NCBI RefSeq assembly: GCF_036456085.1
Contig: NZ_CP138632.1
Span: forward strand, 1,035,001 to 1,099,000
DNA length: 64,000 bases
Direction: 5' to 3'
From: Veillonella parvula
GTDB lineage: Bacteria > Bacillota > Negativicutes > Veillonellales > Veillonellaceae
The translations under genes were made by a program, and so were the position numbers. The notes beneath the pieces are model-generated. The model did not search any database and had not been told where the DNA came from. It saw only the letters and a program-made list of their open reading frames with translations. Below, piece after piece: positions 44,132-54,200 of this stretch; within the stretch, counting starts at the first letter, position 1, and the number at the start of each line of letters is the position of its first letter.

Positions 44132-45880
44132 TTATCGAGCATTTGCAATGCCCGCAAACACCTTGCCACGTTCGCCATCGATTGTCACTTCTTGACCTTC
44201 AAGGAGCACTTCGTGGGCATTTTTAGCACCTAAGATAACAGGAATACCATAGGTAATGCCCGCAATAGCACTGTCCGATGTATAACCATCTTCTACTGCG
44301 ATGATACCGCCAGCACGTTTGGCAATAGCCATCAATTCAGGCTCCATTGTACCTACCACTAGGATATCGCCATCTTTGAAGCTTTCATAATTACCCTTAT
44401 GATTAGCCGCAATGTACACATTACCTGTAACGGATTTACGTAAAATACCATTGCCAGACAAGAGTACTCGCCCTGCAATGTGAACGCGAATCATGTTTGT
44501 AGTTCCGGTTGCACCGGATGGCACACCAGCGGTAACAACTACGAGGTCGCCAGACTCGATGGCACCAATACCAAGCGCACCGGTAATGGCTTGTTTTACC
44601 ATTTCATCGGAGTTGATGATTTCATGACCTTTAATAGCCTCTACGCCCCAGCATAATTGCATACGGCGAATAGTTTCCTCATGAGGTGTGACAGCGATGA
44701 TTTTACAATCTGGACGATGACGAGCCACGCTAAGTGCGGTATGGCCAGATTCAGTACATGTCAAAATAGCTGCGGCCCCGAGGTTTTGAGCTACGCGCAC
44801 GCTAGCCAAGCATACGGCACTTGTAGTAGTCATTTCTTCATCCTCACGAGCACGACTATAGCTATCGTAAATAGCAGCCTTTTCCGTTACTTCTGCAATG
44901 CGAGTCATGGTCGCAACAGCTTCTACAGGATAGGAACCATTGGCTGTTTCGCCAGACAACATAATCGCATCGGTACCATCCAAAATAGCGTTGGCTACGT
45001 CACTTGCTTCCGCACGTGTTGGGCGTGGATTTTGAATCATAGACTCGAGCATTTGTGTCGCCGTAATAACGGGTTTACCCAAGTTATTGCATTTTTCAAT
45101 CATCATCTTTTGAAGTACTGGCACTTCTTCTGCCGGAATTTCTACACCGAGATCGCCACGCGCAACCATGAGGCCGTCAGCTACTTCCAAGATTTCATCG
45201 ATATTTTTAACGCCTTCTGCATTTTCAATTTTCGCGATAATCTTGATATCTTTTTTCTCAGACTCAAGAATGCGGCGAATAGCCACAATGTCTTTACCGC
45301 GTTGCATGAAGGATGCGGCCACAAAGTCTACCCCTTGTTGACAGCCAAAGCGCAAATCTGCTTCATCCTGTTCAGATACAGGTGGCAAGCTTAATGCTAC
45401 ACCTGGTACGGCTACACGCTTACGGTTGCCGATTTCCCCGCTATTTTGAACCGTTGTAATGATATTATTGCCTTCGATAGCATCGATGGTAAGTGTTACA
45501 AGCCCATCAGCCAAGAGAATTTTATCCCCTACGGACACATCACCTGTAAGACCTTTGTGGTTCACGGAGCTAAGCTCTTTTGTGCCTTCCACCTCATCTG
45601 TAGTCAACGTAAATTGTTGACCCGCTTCGAGGAATACCTTGCCCTCTTTAAATAGACCGAGACGCACCTCAGGGCCTTTTGTGTCGAGCAATAATGCGAT
45701 TGGTTTATTCACAATCATCGCTGCATCGCGCACCATTTGCATGCGTTCTGCCTGCTCTTCATGGGATCCGTGAGAGAAGTTAAAACGAGCTACGTTCATG
45801 CCCGCCCGCATCATATCTTCTAAGATACCAAATTTATCCGTTCCCGGACCTACAGTACATACGATCTTTGTACGTTTCAT
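44132..45880 (-). CDS. pyk: Pyruvate kinase with C-terminal extra domain
   Basis: A 582-residue enzyme; start ATG 45880 behind AGGAGGAAAG. It converts phosphoenolpyruvate and ADP to pyruvate and ATP. Motifs: KIVCTVGPGTDKFGILEDMM, RFNFSHGSHEEQ, LLDTKGPEVRLG, the active-site Lys in KIENAEGVKNIDEIL, VARGDLGVEIPAEEVP and ITATQMLESMI. The last 110 residues form the extra C-terminal domain of Firmicute enzymes. Its motif usually reads LTSHAA; here it is YTSDSA, so the His of the related phosphotransfer domains is missing. Confidence 0.95.
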   Translation of the reverse strand: MKRTKIVCTVGPGTDKFGILEDMMRAGMNVARFNFSHGSHEEQAERMQMVRDAAMIVNKPIALLLDTKGPEVRLGLFKEGKVFLEAGQQFTLTTDEVEGTKELSSVNHKGLTGDVSVGDKILLADGLVTLTIDAIEGNNIITTVQNSGEIGNRKRVAVPGVALSLPPVSEQDEADLRFGCQQGVDFVAASFMQRGKDIVAIRRILESEKKDIKIIAKIENAEGVKNIDEILEVADGLMVARGDLGVEIPAEEVPVLQKMMIEKCNNLGKPVITATQMLESMIQNPRPTRAEASDVANAILDGTDAIMLSGETANGSYPVEAVATMTRIAEVTEKAAIYDSYSRAREDEEMTTTSAVCLASVRVAQNLGAAAILTCTESGHTALSVARHRPDCKIIAVTPHEETIRRMQLCWGVEAIKGHEIINSDEMVKQAITGALGIGAIESGDLVVVTAGVPSGATGTTNMIRVHIAGRVLLSGNGILRKSVTGNVYIAANHKGNYESFKDGDILVVGTMEPELMAIAKRAGGIIAVEDGYTSDSAIAGITYGIPVILGAKNAHEVLLEGQEVTIDGERGKVFAGIANAR

Positions 45881-46006
45881 CTTTCCTCCTATGAAAGCAC
45901 CTCCAAGATTGGATCTTTCATTTCTTATTATATCAATGTTGGTGAAAGCTATCTGTGCTCCACGCAACATATGTCTTTCTACACCATTTATATACTTATT
46001 GTATCA

Positions 46007-46056
46007 AGTATATGCTTATTACATATTGCACCTATATATGCTCATTACATGTCGCA
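46007..46056. repeat. Short direct repeat between dnaE and pyk
   Basis: Two adjacent, slightly diverged 25-bp units: 46007-46031 (TATGCTTATTACATATTGCA core) and 46032-46056 (TATGCTCATTACATGTCGCA core). No gene or terminator coincides with them. Confidence 0.7.
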
Positions 46057-46080
46057 CATACTTGCGTTAACATTATATGT

Positions 46081-49000
46081 TTACTGTACCTCTACGGAGC
46101 CCTCGCCTAGAATAGATTCAATAGCCCTAATGGATTCATCACTAGGGTCAAAGCACATATTTGGGGGCAGATTAATCCGTTTTCGTTGACGGTGTAAATA
46201 TAATGACGTTGGCACGGAGCCAGCGGTATTAGTCAATACACGTTTTAAGGCTTCGCTATTTTCTAGCGTATCATATTGGCTATAAATGTGGATTGCCACC
46301 TGTTTTGCCTGGCTATAGTTTACCTTTAGCGGCGTAATACGGTCTGCAATGATTTGCACGCCCTTTTCATCCGCATCAACACGACCTTTTACCTTAACAA
46401 TCATATCGACCGCAAGGAATTGCTGGCTTTGACTAAAGACCTTAGGGAATGCCACTACGTTAGCCGCACCAGAATAATCTTCGATGCGAAGAATGGACAT
46501 AACCTCATTACGCTTTGTCATGCGGTCCGATTTATTTTCGATGAGACCGCCAAAGGTAATGGTTTGACCATCGTATTGCTCTGGATTTTCTACGAGAGCG
46601 CCCAGTTCAAAGAGCCCTTCCAATTCTTTCGCATATCCTTGCAATGGATGCCCCGTAATGTAAAAGCCAGTATATTCCTTTTCATCCTTTAATTTATCGT
46701 CTTCTGATAAATCCTCTACATTGGGAACAGGGATGAAATCGACAGCTTCTTCCATATCGCCAAAGAGGTTCATGGTACCCATAGCAGCATCTTTTTGCTC
46801 TTTAGCACCAACGGCTTGTGCGCTTTCATACATATGCAACAATTGGTTACGATTTTCCTTGAAACCATCCATGGCGCCGCAGCGAATGAGACTTTCAAGC
46901 AATCGTTTATTAACGACCTTGTTGTCCACCCGTTTGCAAAAGTCCACGATATCCGTATACAGACCGTGCTCATTGCGCTCACGAATCAAGCGATCGATGG
47001 CATTATCCCCTACGTTCTTGATACCGCCAAGGCCGAAACGAATAGCGTCGTCTTGTACGGCGAAGCTACGCTCAGAATAGTTAATATCTGGGCCCAACAC
47101 CTTAACATTGTGCTTCTTGCAGGCATTGATGTAATAAGTCAATTTCTGCATATTCTGCATGAAACTAGTCATGGTTGCCGCCATGAATTCAGGGAAATAG
47201 TGGGCTTTCAAATACGCCGTTTGGTACGCAATATACGCATACGCCGCACTATGTGATTTATTAAAGCCATAGCCTGCAAAGTATACAAGCAAGTCGAATA
47301 CTTCGTTCGCCACGGATTCTTCTATACCATTGTTAATGGAGCCTTGAATAAAGGACTCCCGCTGTGCCTTTAGAACAGATTCCTTTTTCTTACCCATGGC
47401 ACGGCGCATCAAATCCGCTTGACCAAGGGAGAATCCCCCCATGGCGGAAGCAATCTGCATAACCTGTTCTTGGTATAAGATTACCCCGAAGGTATCTTTC
47501 AATATAGGTTCCAAAATTGGATGTAAGTAGGTAACCTCTTTTTTACCATGACGACGGTCGATAAAATCCGCCACCATACCAGAACCAAGTGGACCTGGAC
47601 GATACAAAGCTACCAACGGAATCAAGTCCTCAAAATGCTCAGGCTTAAGATCCATAACAAGCTTCGTAATACCTTCTGACTCAAGCTGGAATACACCAGA
47701 GGTGTCGCCCTTTGTGAGGAGGTCGCAAGCCGCCTTATCATCGAGTGGGATAGCATCTAAGTCGAGGTCAATGCCGCGGTTAGCCTTGATAAGCTTTAAG
47801 GCATCCCCCATAACCGTCAAGGTACGGAGGCCCAAGAAGTCCATCTTTAAGAGGCCTAATTCCTCGATATTATCCTTATCGTACTGCGTTACAAAGCCTT
47901 CATCGTTGGCATTTTGTACCGGTACATGGTCATCTAAAGGATCCGCAGAAATTACGACGCCCGCCGCATGAGTGGACGAATTGCGTGCAATTCCTTCTAA
48001 CTTTTTACCGAAATCAAACAGTTCTTTTACATTTGAATCAGATTCATACAAATCCTTTAAGTCCTTGCCTTGTAGTGCCTTATCTAAGGTAATACCCAAT
48101 TCGTTGGGAATAATCTTAGCAATGCGGTTCACTTCGGCTAGTGGTAAATCGAGCACGCGACCTACGTCACGAATAACGGCACGTGCTGCCTCTGTACCAA
48201 AGGTAATAATCTGAGATACGCGAGCTTGACCGTATTTTCTCGTTACATATTCGATGGCTTGACCACGCTTTTCATAGCAGAAGTCAATATCGATATCGGG
48301 CATGCTTACCCGCTCTGGATTTAAGAACCGTTCAAAGAGCAAATCGTATTTCAATGGATCAAGACCGGTAATACCCAATAGGTAGGCTACTACAGAACCT
48401 GCCGCAGAACCACGGCCAGGGCCGACTAAGATATCATGCTCACGGGCATAGCGCACATAATCCCATACGATGAGGAAGTAGTCCTCAAAGCCCATGGTGC
48501 CAATAACATCTAACTCGTAGTCGAGACGTTTTTGTAATTCTTCAGAGGTCTCCCCATAAAGGCGTGGAATTTCTCGTTCACAAACCTTACGTAAATACGT
48601 TTTAGAGGTTTCCCCTTCTGGCACATCAAAGTGCGGCAAGTGATGTTCATCAAAATTAAACTCTACATTACAGCGGTCTGCAATTTTTAAGGTGTTTTCA
48701 ATGGCCCCCGGAATATGTCCAAATAGCTCTGCCATTTCATCCCCAGACTTGAGATAGAACTCATCATTTGGGAATTTTAAGCGGTCTACCTCAGCACGGC
48801 GACGACCTGTAGAAATACATACCTTTATATCTTGCGCGTCTGCATCCTCTTTTAAGACATAGTGGAAATCATTAGACGCTACAATGCCAAGACCATATTC
48901 CTTGCTGAGCTTAATGAGCTCCTCTTGGGCCTTAGCCTCCTCTGGCAAACCATGATTTTGAATTTCTAAGAAAAAATTATCCTTGCCGTATGTCTCGATA

Positions 49001-49488
49001 TACCATTCGATGGAGCGTTTAGCGCCTTCCATATTGTCTTGCAAGATATACTGAGGGATCTCCCCTTGAATACACGCACTAAGCGCAATTATGCCTTTAC
49101 TATATTGGCGCAATAAATCGCGGTCTGCACGAGGACGATACAACATACCTTCCGTAGATGCTTTAGACACAATTTTAACAAGATTACGATACCCTTCCAT
49201 GGTCTCAGCTAATAGGATGAGATGTTTTAATCGTTCACGGCTGCGACCTTCGGGACGATCGAATCGGCTATGTTCCGTTACATACACTTCACAACCGATG
49301 ATAGGCTTAACGCCTTGAGCCATACATTCTTTGTAGAAATAAATGGCTGCGTACATATTGCCGTGATCTGTAATGGCAAGGGCGGGCTGATTTAGCTCCT
49401 TCGCACGACGTACCATGTCAGGCAAACGACTGATGCCGTCAAGCAAACTAAACTCTGTATGACTATGTAAATGTACAAATGGCTGCAT
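46081..49488 (-). CDS. dnaE: DNA polymerase III alpha subunit
   Basis: A 1135-residue replicative polymerase of the DnaE type. The N-terminal PHP domain begins FVHLHSHTEFSLLDGISRLP. The catalytic palm shows GPGRGSAAGSVVAYLLGIT near residue 355 and MPDIDIDFCYEKRGQAIEYV near 397. LVALYRPGPLGSGM lies near 630. A C-terminal OB domain is present (ITFGGLIENKSDRMTKRNEV). The length fits the DnaE1/DnaE3 groups. The ATG follows AGGAGGT, 12 bp after the upstream metalloprotease gene. Confidence 0.96.
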   Translation of the reverse strand: MQPFVHLHSHTEFSLLDGISRLPDMVRRAKELNQPALAITDHGNMYAAIYFYKECMAQGVKPIIGCEVYVTEHSRFDRPEGRSRERLKHLILLAETMEGYRNLVKIVSKASTEGMLYRPRADRDLLRQYSKGIIALSACIQGEIPQYILQDNMEGAKRSIEWYIETYGKDNFFLEIQNHGLPEEAKAQEELIKLSKEYGLGIVASNDFHYVLKEDADAQDIKVCISTGRRRAEVDRLKFPNDEFYLKSGDEMAELFGHIPGAIENTLKIADRCNVEFNFDEHHLPHFDVPEGETSKTYLRKVCEREIPRLYGETSEELQKRLDYELDVIGTMGFEDYFLIVWDYVRYAREHDILVGPGRGSAAGSVVAYLLGITGLDPLKYDLLFERFLNPERVSMPDIDIDFCYEKRGQAIEYVTRKYGQARVSQIITFGTEAARAVIRDVGRVLDLPLAEVNRIAKIIPNELGITLDKALQGKDLKDLYESDSNVKELFDFGKKLEGIARNSSTHAAGVVISADPLDDHVPVQNANDEGFVTQYDKDNIEELGLLKMDFLGLRTLTVMGDALKLIKANRGIDLDLDAIPLDDKAACDLLTKGDTSGVFQLESEGITKLVMDLKPEHFEDLIPLVALYRPGPLGSGMVADFIDRRHGKKEVTYLHPILEPILKDTFGVILYQEQVMQIASAMGGFSLGQADLMRRAMGKKKESVLKAQRESFIQGSINNGIEESVANEVFDLLVYFAGYGFNKSHSAAYAYIAYQTAYLKAHYFPEFMAATMTSFMQNMQKLTYYINACKKHNVKVLGPDINYSERSFAVQDDAIRFGLGGIKNVGDNAIDRLIRERNEHGLYTDIVDFCKRVDNKVVNKRLLESLIRCGAMDGFKENRNQLLHMYESAQAVGAKEQKDAAMGTMNLFGDMEEAVDFIPVPNVEDLSEDDKLKDEKEYTGFYITGHPLQGYAKELEGLFELGALVENPEQYDGQTITFGGLIENKSDRMTKRNEVMSILRIEDYSGAANVVAFPKVFSQSQQFLAVDMIVKVKGRVDADEKGVQIIADRITPLKVNYSQAKQVAIHIYSQYDTLENSEALKRVLTNTAGSVPTSLYLHRQRKRINLPPNMCFDPSDESIRAIESILGEGSVEVQ

Positions 49489-49500
49489 GGTACACCTCCT

Positions 49501-50244
49501 TTAAGGGCGATGAGCAAAATACACGTTCAATGACTTCTTACGAGCCTTCCAATCTGGCAAAAACTGTGCCACGAGATTGTGAAAGTTCTTGGAATGGTCT
49601 AAATATTTAAAATGAGCAAACTCATGAACCATAACGTACTCAATATACGCCTGTGGCCCCTCTAATAAGCGGGTATTCATCTTGATGAGCTGCTTCGATG
49701 GCGTACAAGAACCCCAACGGCTCTTCATGCGCTGCTGTTTTATAGTTGGCATAGGTACATCAATACCTTGCTTGTGAAAGCGCTGATACACGACCTTCGC
49801 CCAGTGGACAAAGACCTTCTCCCCTAAATTACGCCAATAACTTTGCATTAATTTATGTTTAGCGTCAAAGGTCGTACCCTGAGGTACAACCATGGTAAGA
49901 ATGGCTTTCCCGTCAAAGCCTATGTGAGGCTTTCCATCCTGCTCAACTAAGCGCAACGTAACTGGAATGCCGAGGATGGATAAACTTTCACCATTCACAT
50001 ACTGCAACGCATCGACGCGCTTGGCATTCAATGCATCAATCTTGTAACGAGCCCGCTCAATGAAGGACATATTCTCGATGACAAACTTGTCCACCCTATA
50101 ATCCGGCACATACCCATTCGCCGACACATGGATCACACCATCCTTTGTAATGCGCATGTTCATGTTCTTCACACGCTTGATGGTTAACTCATATTCAATT
50201 GTGTCACCATTATAGGTAATAGACCTAGTTGTTGAAGTATTCAT
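49501..50244 (-). CDS. YgjP-like zinc metalloprotease (DUF45/SprT-like)
   Basis: A 247-residue cytosolic protein. The zinc motif is MVHEFAHFKYLDHSKNFH near residue 205, with HEFAH as HExxH and a third ligand in the following His. IKQQRMKSRWGSCTPSKQLI is the other strong family signature. Such proteins are found beside restriction or repair genes, but the function is not established. The start is uncertain: ATG 50244 lacks a clear ribosome site and a GTG at 50268 is in frame. It is directly upstream of dnaE. Confidence 0.85.
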   Translation of the reverse strand: MNTSTTRSITYNGDTIEYELTIKRVKNMNMRITKDGVIHVSANGYVPDYRVDKFVIENMSFIERARYKIDALNAKRVDALQYVNGESLSILGIPVTLRLVEQDGKPHIGFDGKAILTMVVPQGTTFDAKHKLMQSYWRNLGEKVFVHWAKVVYQRFHKQGIDVPMPTIKQQRMKSRWGSCTPSKQLIKMNTRLLEGPQAYIEYVMVHEFAHFKYLDHSKNFHNLVAQFLPDWKARKKSLNVYFAHRP

Positions 50245-50353
50245 ACCTTTTATTTTATCATAAAACACTCATAAAATCGTAAAATTCTGGTGATTTTAAT
50301 AGAATTACTTAGATTTTAATCAATACTGATTTTTATTAGTTTTTAGTATAAAA

Positions 50354-50395
50354 ATGACACCTATACCAATCTCTTATGAAAGGTATAGATGTCAT
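50354..50395 (-). terminator. Intrinsic terminator of the CDI operon
   Basis: Arms AATGACACCTATACC and GGTATAGATGTCAT (one mismatch) around a 14-nt loop, followed on the minus strand by TTTTTATAC. It lies about 120 bp after the candidate immunity gene and marks the end of the operon. Confidence 0.75.
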
Positions 50396-50512
50396 TAAAA
50401 TAAGCTTATAACATTTAACACTAAATATTATTAAGGATAGAAGTTAATAAAGGTTAATCCCAAAATTAAAAATAATCATAAGTATAGAACCAACTCAACA
50501 ATCTTCTAGAAT

Positions 50513-51277
50513 CTATAATCCCAAGTCTATAAACTTCCCTGAAACTTTAATCTGCCAGAACATCCCTTTAGTGGCTTTTAAATCAATGCCTGTTTCTAAC
50601 TTGTCAGAACTCACATCATAAAATGGTAATAATACCTGTAATGATGCTAATTTTGCCTTCATAGTAATTAAATCTTTACTTAATTGCCCTGATATATTAG
50701 TATCAGCTATCTCTTGTAAATTGGAAATACATGCTTGAAGATCTTCATTCTGAATACGTTCACACGTATATATTTCAGACAAATAGGTCTGTTTAATACA
50801 ACTTAAGATTGATTCAGAAATAAATTCAGGTTTTTGTAAGACTTCATATAATCCTAACAAAAACAACGCCCAAAATATATCCTCTACATAATCGGTAAAG
50901 AAATAGATACCGAGCTTCTCTTCATCATGTGTAGAAATCTTTAACGCTTCAGATAAAGTATTACCCTCTAACTCCCGTTCTATTAAAGCAATCCAACTAC
51001 TGCATTCAATATCATCTAACATATCATTTAATGGTGGTATAGGAATCCTACGAGCCATCCACTCATCAACATCCTCTAAACTCATCCCATCTCCAATAAT
51101 ATTTAACAATTTATTGGACAGATGTGCTTTTCTGCACATTAATCGAATTAACATACTAAATATGTAATATTCTAGAATGGTCAAATCAATATAATTTCGT
51201 CTATATGCCTTAACAGCACCTAATATAAAGACCACTAAAAATGTATCTAAACTTTTTTTATTTTTAAAATAAATCAT
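50513..51277 (-). CDS. Candidate CDI immunity protein
   Basis: A 254-residue protein encoded 22 bp after the large CdiA-like gene; start ATG 51277 behind AGAGGT. The N-terminal region (FLVVFILGAVKAYRRNYIDL, then LTILEYYIFS) resembles DUF3969-type small proteins. The C-terminal part (FYDVSSDKLETGIDLKATKG) looks like a separate module, so it may be a fusion. In cdiBAI loci the gene directly downstream of cdiA encodes the protein that neutralises the toxin tail. Assignment is by position; I recognise no exact family. Confidence 0.6.
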   Translation of the reverse strand: MIYFKNKKSLDTFLVVFILGAVKAYRRNYIDLTILEYYIFSMLIRLMCRKAHLSNKLLNIIGDGMSLEDVDEWMARRIPIPPLNDMLDDIECSSWIALIERELEGNTLSEALKISTHDEEKLGIYFFTDYVEDIFWALFLLGLYEVLQKPEFISESILSCIKQTYLSEIYTCERIQNEDLQACISNLQEIADTNISGQLSKDLITMKAKLASLQVLLPFYDVSSDKLETGIDLKATKGMFWQIKVSGKFIDLGL

Positions 51278-51299
51278 AGTTATACCTCTGTCCACTAAT

Positions 51300-54200
51300 T
51301 TATTCTAGCTTTCGATTTACCGATTTATTATTAATCCTTTTTATCTTTGGATTAAATATTTGACCATTTTTATTTTGGAAATAATGGATTTCTATATCAT
51401 TTCCATTAATATCTTTCCCATGGTCATATATTTTTTTCCAATCGCCCCCTACATCTTCTTTTAATTGTTTACCGAGACCATCCTCATTTTTTATATTTAA
51501 TTTATCTTTTTGGTAACTCTTAAAACCTTTAGGTAATGACTTTAACTCCTTCAAGGATTTATAAACCTTCTTAATTCGATCATTTACAGTATATAATCCA
51601 CTAGATAAATTGCTATTAGACTTATTATCATTCTTATTTTTATTATTAGAGTTCCTATTGAGATTATCTAAATTTTTCTTAGAATTTTCTTCCGATATAG
51701 ATTTAGCCTTACTCTTATCCGGATATTTATTTACAAAATGAATCCCATCAGGTAATGGACTTCCAGATTTAATTTCATCTATTGTAACTGACGATTCCGG
51801 ACTCAATCGTTCGTCTGCATAGTGCAGTGCAACTGTTGTGGAAATTGTTTTCCCTGTTAACGTTGATTGAAAAGAATTAGTATGAGTATTAAATACCAAA
51901 TTATCATTTGGATTATCTACAAATATTGCATCACCTTCAGTATGTGTTGAATGTACAACCTGGCCTGTTGCTATATTTTGCAATCTAGAAAACGGAGAAT
52001 TGCCATCAGTACCAATATCTACCCAATTATCTGTACCATCAGGACCAATAACACGCCCTGTGAATATAGTTGCCCCCGTTGTGCTTATGCCTCTAAAATA
52101 TCGGCGACCAAGACTATCATATTCACCGGTGTCTTTATATGTATTTCCATCTGCTGCATGATATACATTAATAGACTGAAATCCAGTATCTAAATTATAA
52201 TTTTCTTGAACCCGTAATGAAGTGCCAGGATAAGATACGGTTATAGCCCATGGACCACTATAAACTGGAGCCGCTCCAGTTTCAATAGAGCTATCATCAA
52301 CACGCTCCATCAATGTTCCACCTGATTCAACACCAGAAGTTATTTTGCCTCTATAAAATGCACTGCCAGGAATATTAGCCATTGTACTTTCATCAAAAGT
52401 AGTAGGCTCGCCCGAACCAGTTACAAGTGGAGTACTTACTAAATTCCCAGCAATTAAAGCTGGTGATGCATTCTTTGCTAGGCCATAAACACCTTTACCA
52501 ACTGAAGCTAAAGAGGCTATAGTATTTGAGACTCCTGGATTCCAAACAAGATCCTCATTCCATTTTGTAGCATAAGATGCTGATGCCGCACCACTATTAC
52601 TTGATTCACCACTTACTTTATTAACAACCCCGCCTACGGCAGCACTCAACCATTGTGCTACAGCTGGATCATGTTTAGCCACTTTATTAATTTCACTGAT
52701 TAACATCTCATTAGTCATAGTAGCTTTAAACCCACTACCAGGTGAATTACCAGCCATACGCGCTGCTACTTCACCTATGATGCCATGTGCAATAGATTTA
52801 GCGATTTTGCCATCTTTCGTTGTTGGTTGCCAGTTGTGTAGTTGTTCAAATGCATTTTTAGAGAAAAGACGTGCTAATTCTTGACGTTCTTCAATTTTCT
52901 TTTTATCGAAAATCTTATCTAATTGATGCAACGTATTTTCGGTATTCGTATTGATGGTTTTAGTATCAATTTCTTTACCATCTACAGTTAGTATACCATC
53001 AGAGATAGCAGATTGAGTAGTAGAGCTTGCTTTACCTTTAGATCCTATGCCTAAGTTTGGAACTAGACCGATATTGTTATAAATCTTATCATAGCCTTTT
53101 TTATCGCTGGTCTTCATCTCTTCGAGTTTCTTTTTACTGCCATAGTAGTTATATCCAATACCATTGTTGCTATATGTATATTCGGCTTCGTTCTTGATAT
53201 CTTTCATCTCTAGAGATTTTGTAGTCAGTTTATTCTTAGTTTTTGGAGCGTTACTTTTAATTAGAGCACCTTCTAATGTAGTACTGTTACCTACATTAAT
53301 GTCATAACCATCTTCTCCAGCATAAATGCCAGCTTGTTCTGTTACGCTTTTCCATTTGCTATCGATTCTTCCTACGCTAGCATTTATACTGCCAGTTGGA
53401 TCCTTAAATGTTGGTTTAGATGATACGGAGAAGCCCGCAGATTTACTATGTTCTTTAAAGTTATCTACATCTTGCAAGCTTTGAATATGTAAATCACGAC
53501 CTGTATCTACTTCTACCTTTTTACCCGCTACAGCAGAGCCAATAATATTCGTATCTCGTTTAGCCTTAAGTTGTGCTAATTCAGCAGCTTTAATTTTTGT
53601 TGGTACATAACTTTCTTGGTGAGTATCTCCATTTTGTCGTGCCATATGAGCACTCGCATTAATATCGAGAAGGCCACCACCAGTTAAACTGATACTCGCT
53701 CCTGCACTCCAGCCAGAACTCTTATAATCATTTTTCACATCTACTGTATTCTTACCAGCCTTTATATTAATATCGCTAGCGCTAGCCAGACTAATGGATT
53801 GAGCAGATACGCTTTCACCAGTAAGAGTAACACCATTTTTTTTAGCATCACGAGCCGTCAAATGAACATCACCGTCACTAATAACAGTACCACCTTTATA
53901 AGTTGCAGTATCTACTGTTTGACCTTGTTTCTGTGATGTACTACCAATTGATACAGATAAATTAACAGCATTATCAATATTTTTAGGACCTCGTTTAGCT
54001 TTACCATTTACTTTTTCAACTTTACCAGTCACTGCATCTCGTATTTTGGCTCCATGTAAAGCACTATCTACAGCTTCATATCCGTCTTGTAACTGTTTAC
54101 GAGCTTCATTAAGTTCAAGAGCTACTAAACGTTTGTCATCACGGCCACCGGCTTGTTTAATAGTTCGCGTTGCATTCGTTACACTATCAGCTATAGCACC

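Noticed and set aside
44657-45394. Plus-strand open frame of 245 codons opposite pyk
   Set aside because: It is fully antisense to a clear pyruvate kinase gene, has no ribosome site and shows odd composition (many Cys, His, Phe). It is a shadow frame.
51300-51540. Assigning the CdiA-like tail to a named nuclease family
   Set aside because: HYFQNKNG and the basic end look nuclease-like, but I could not match a family with confidence, so no activity is claimed.
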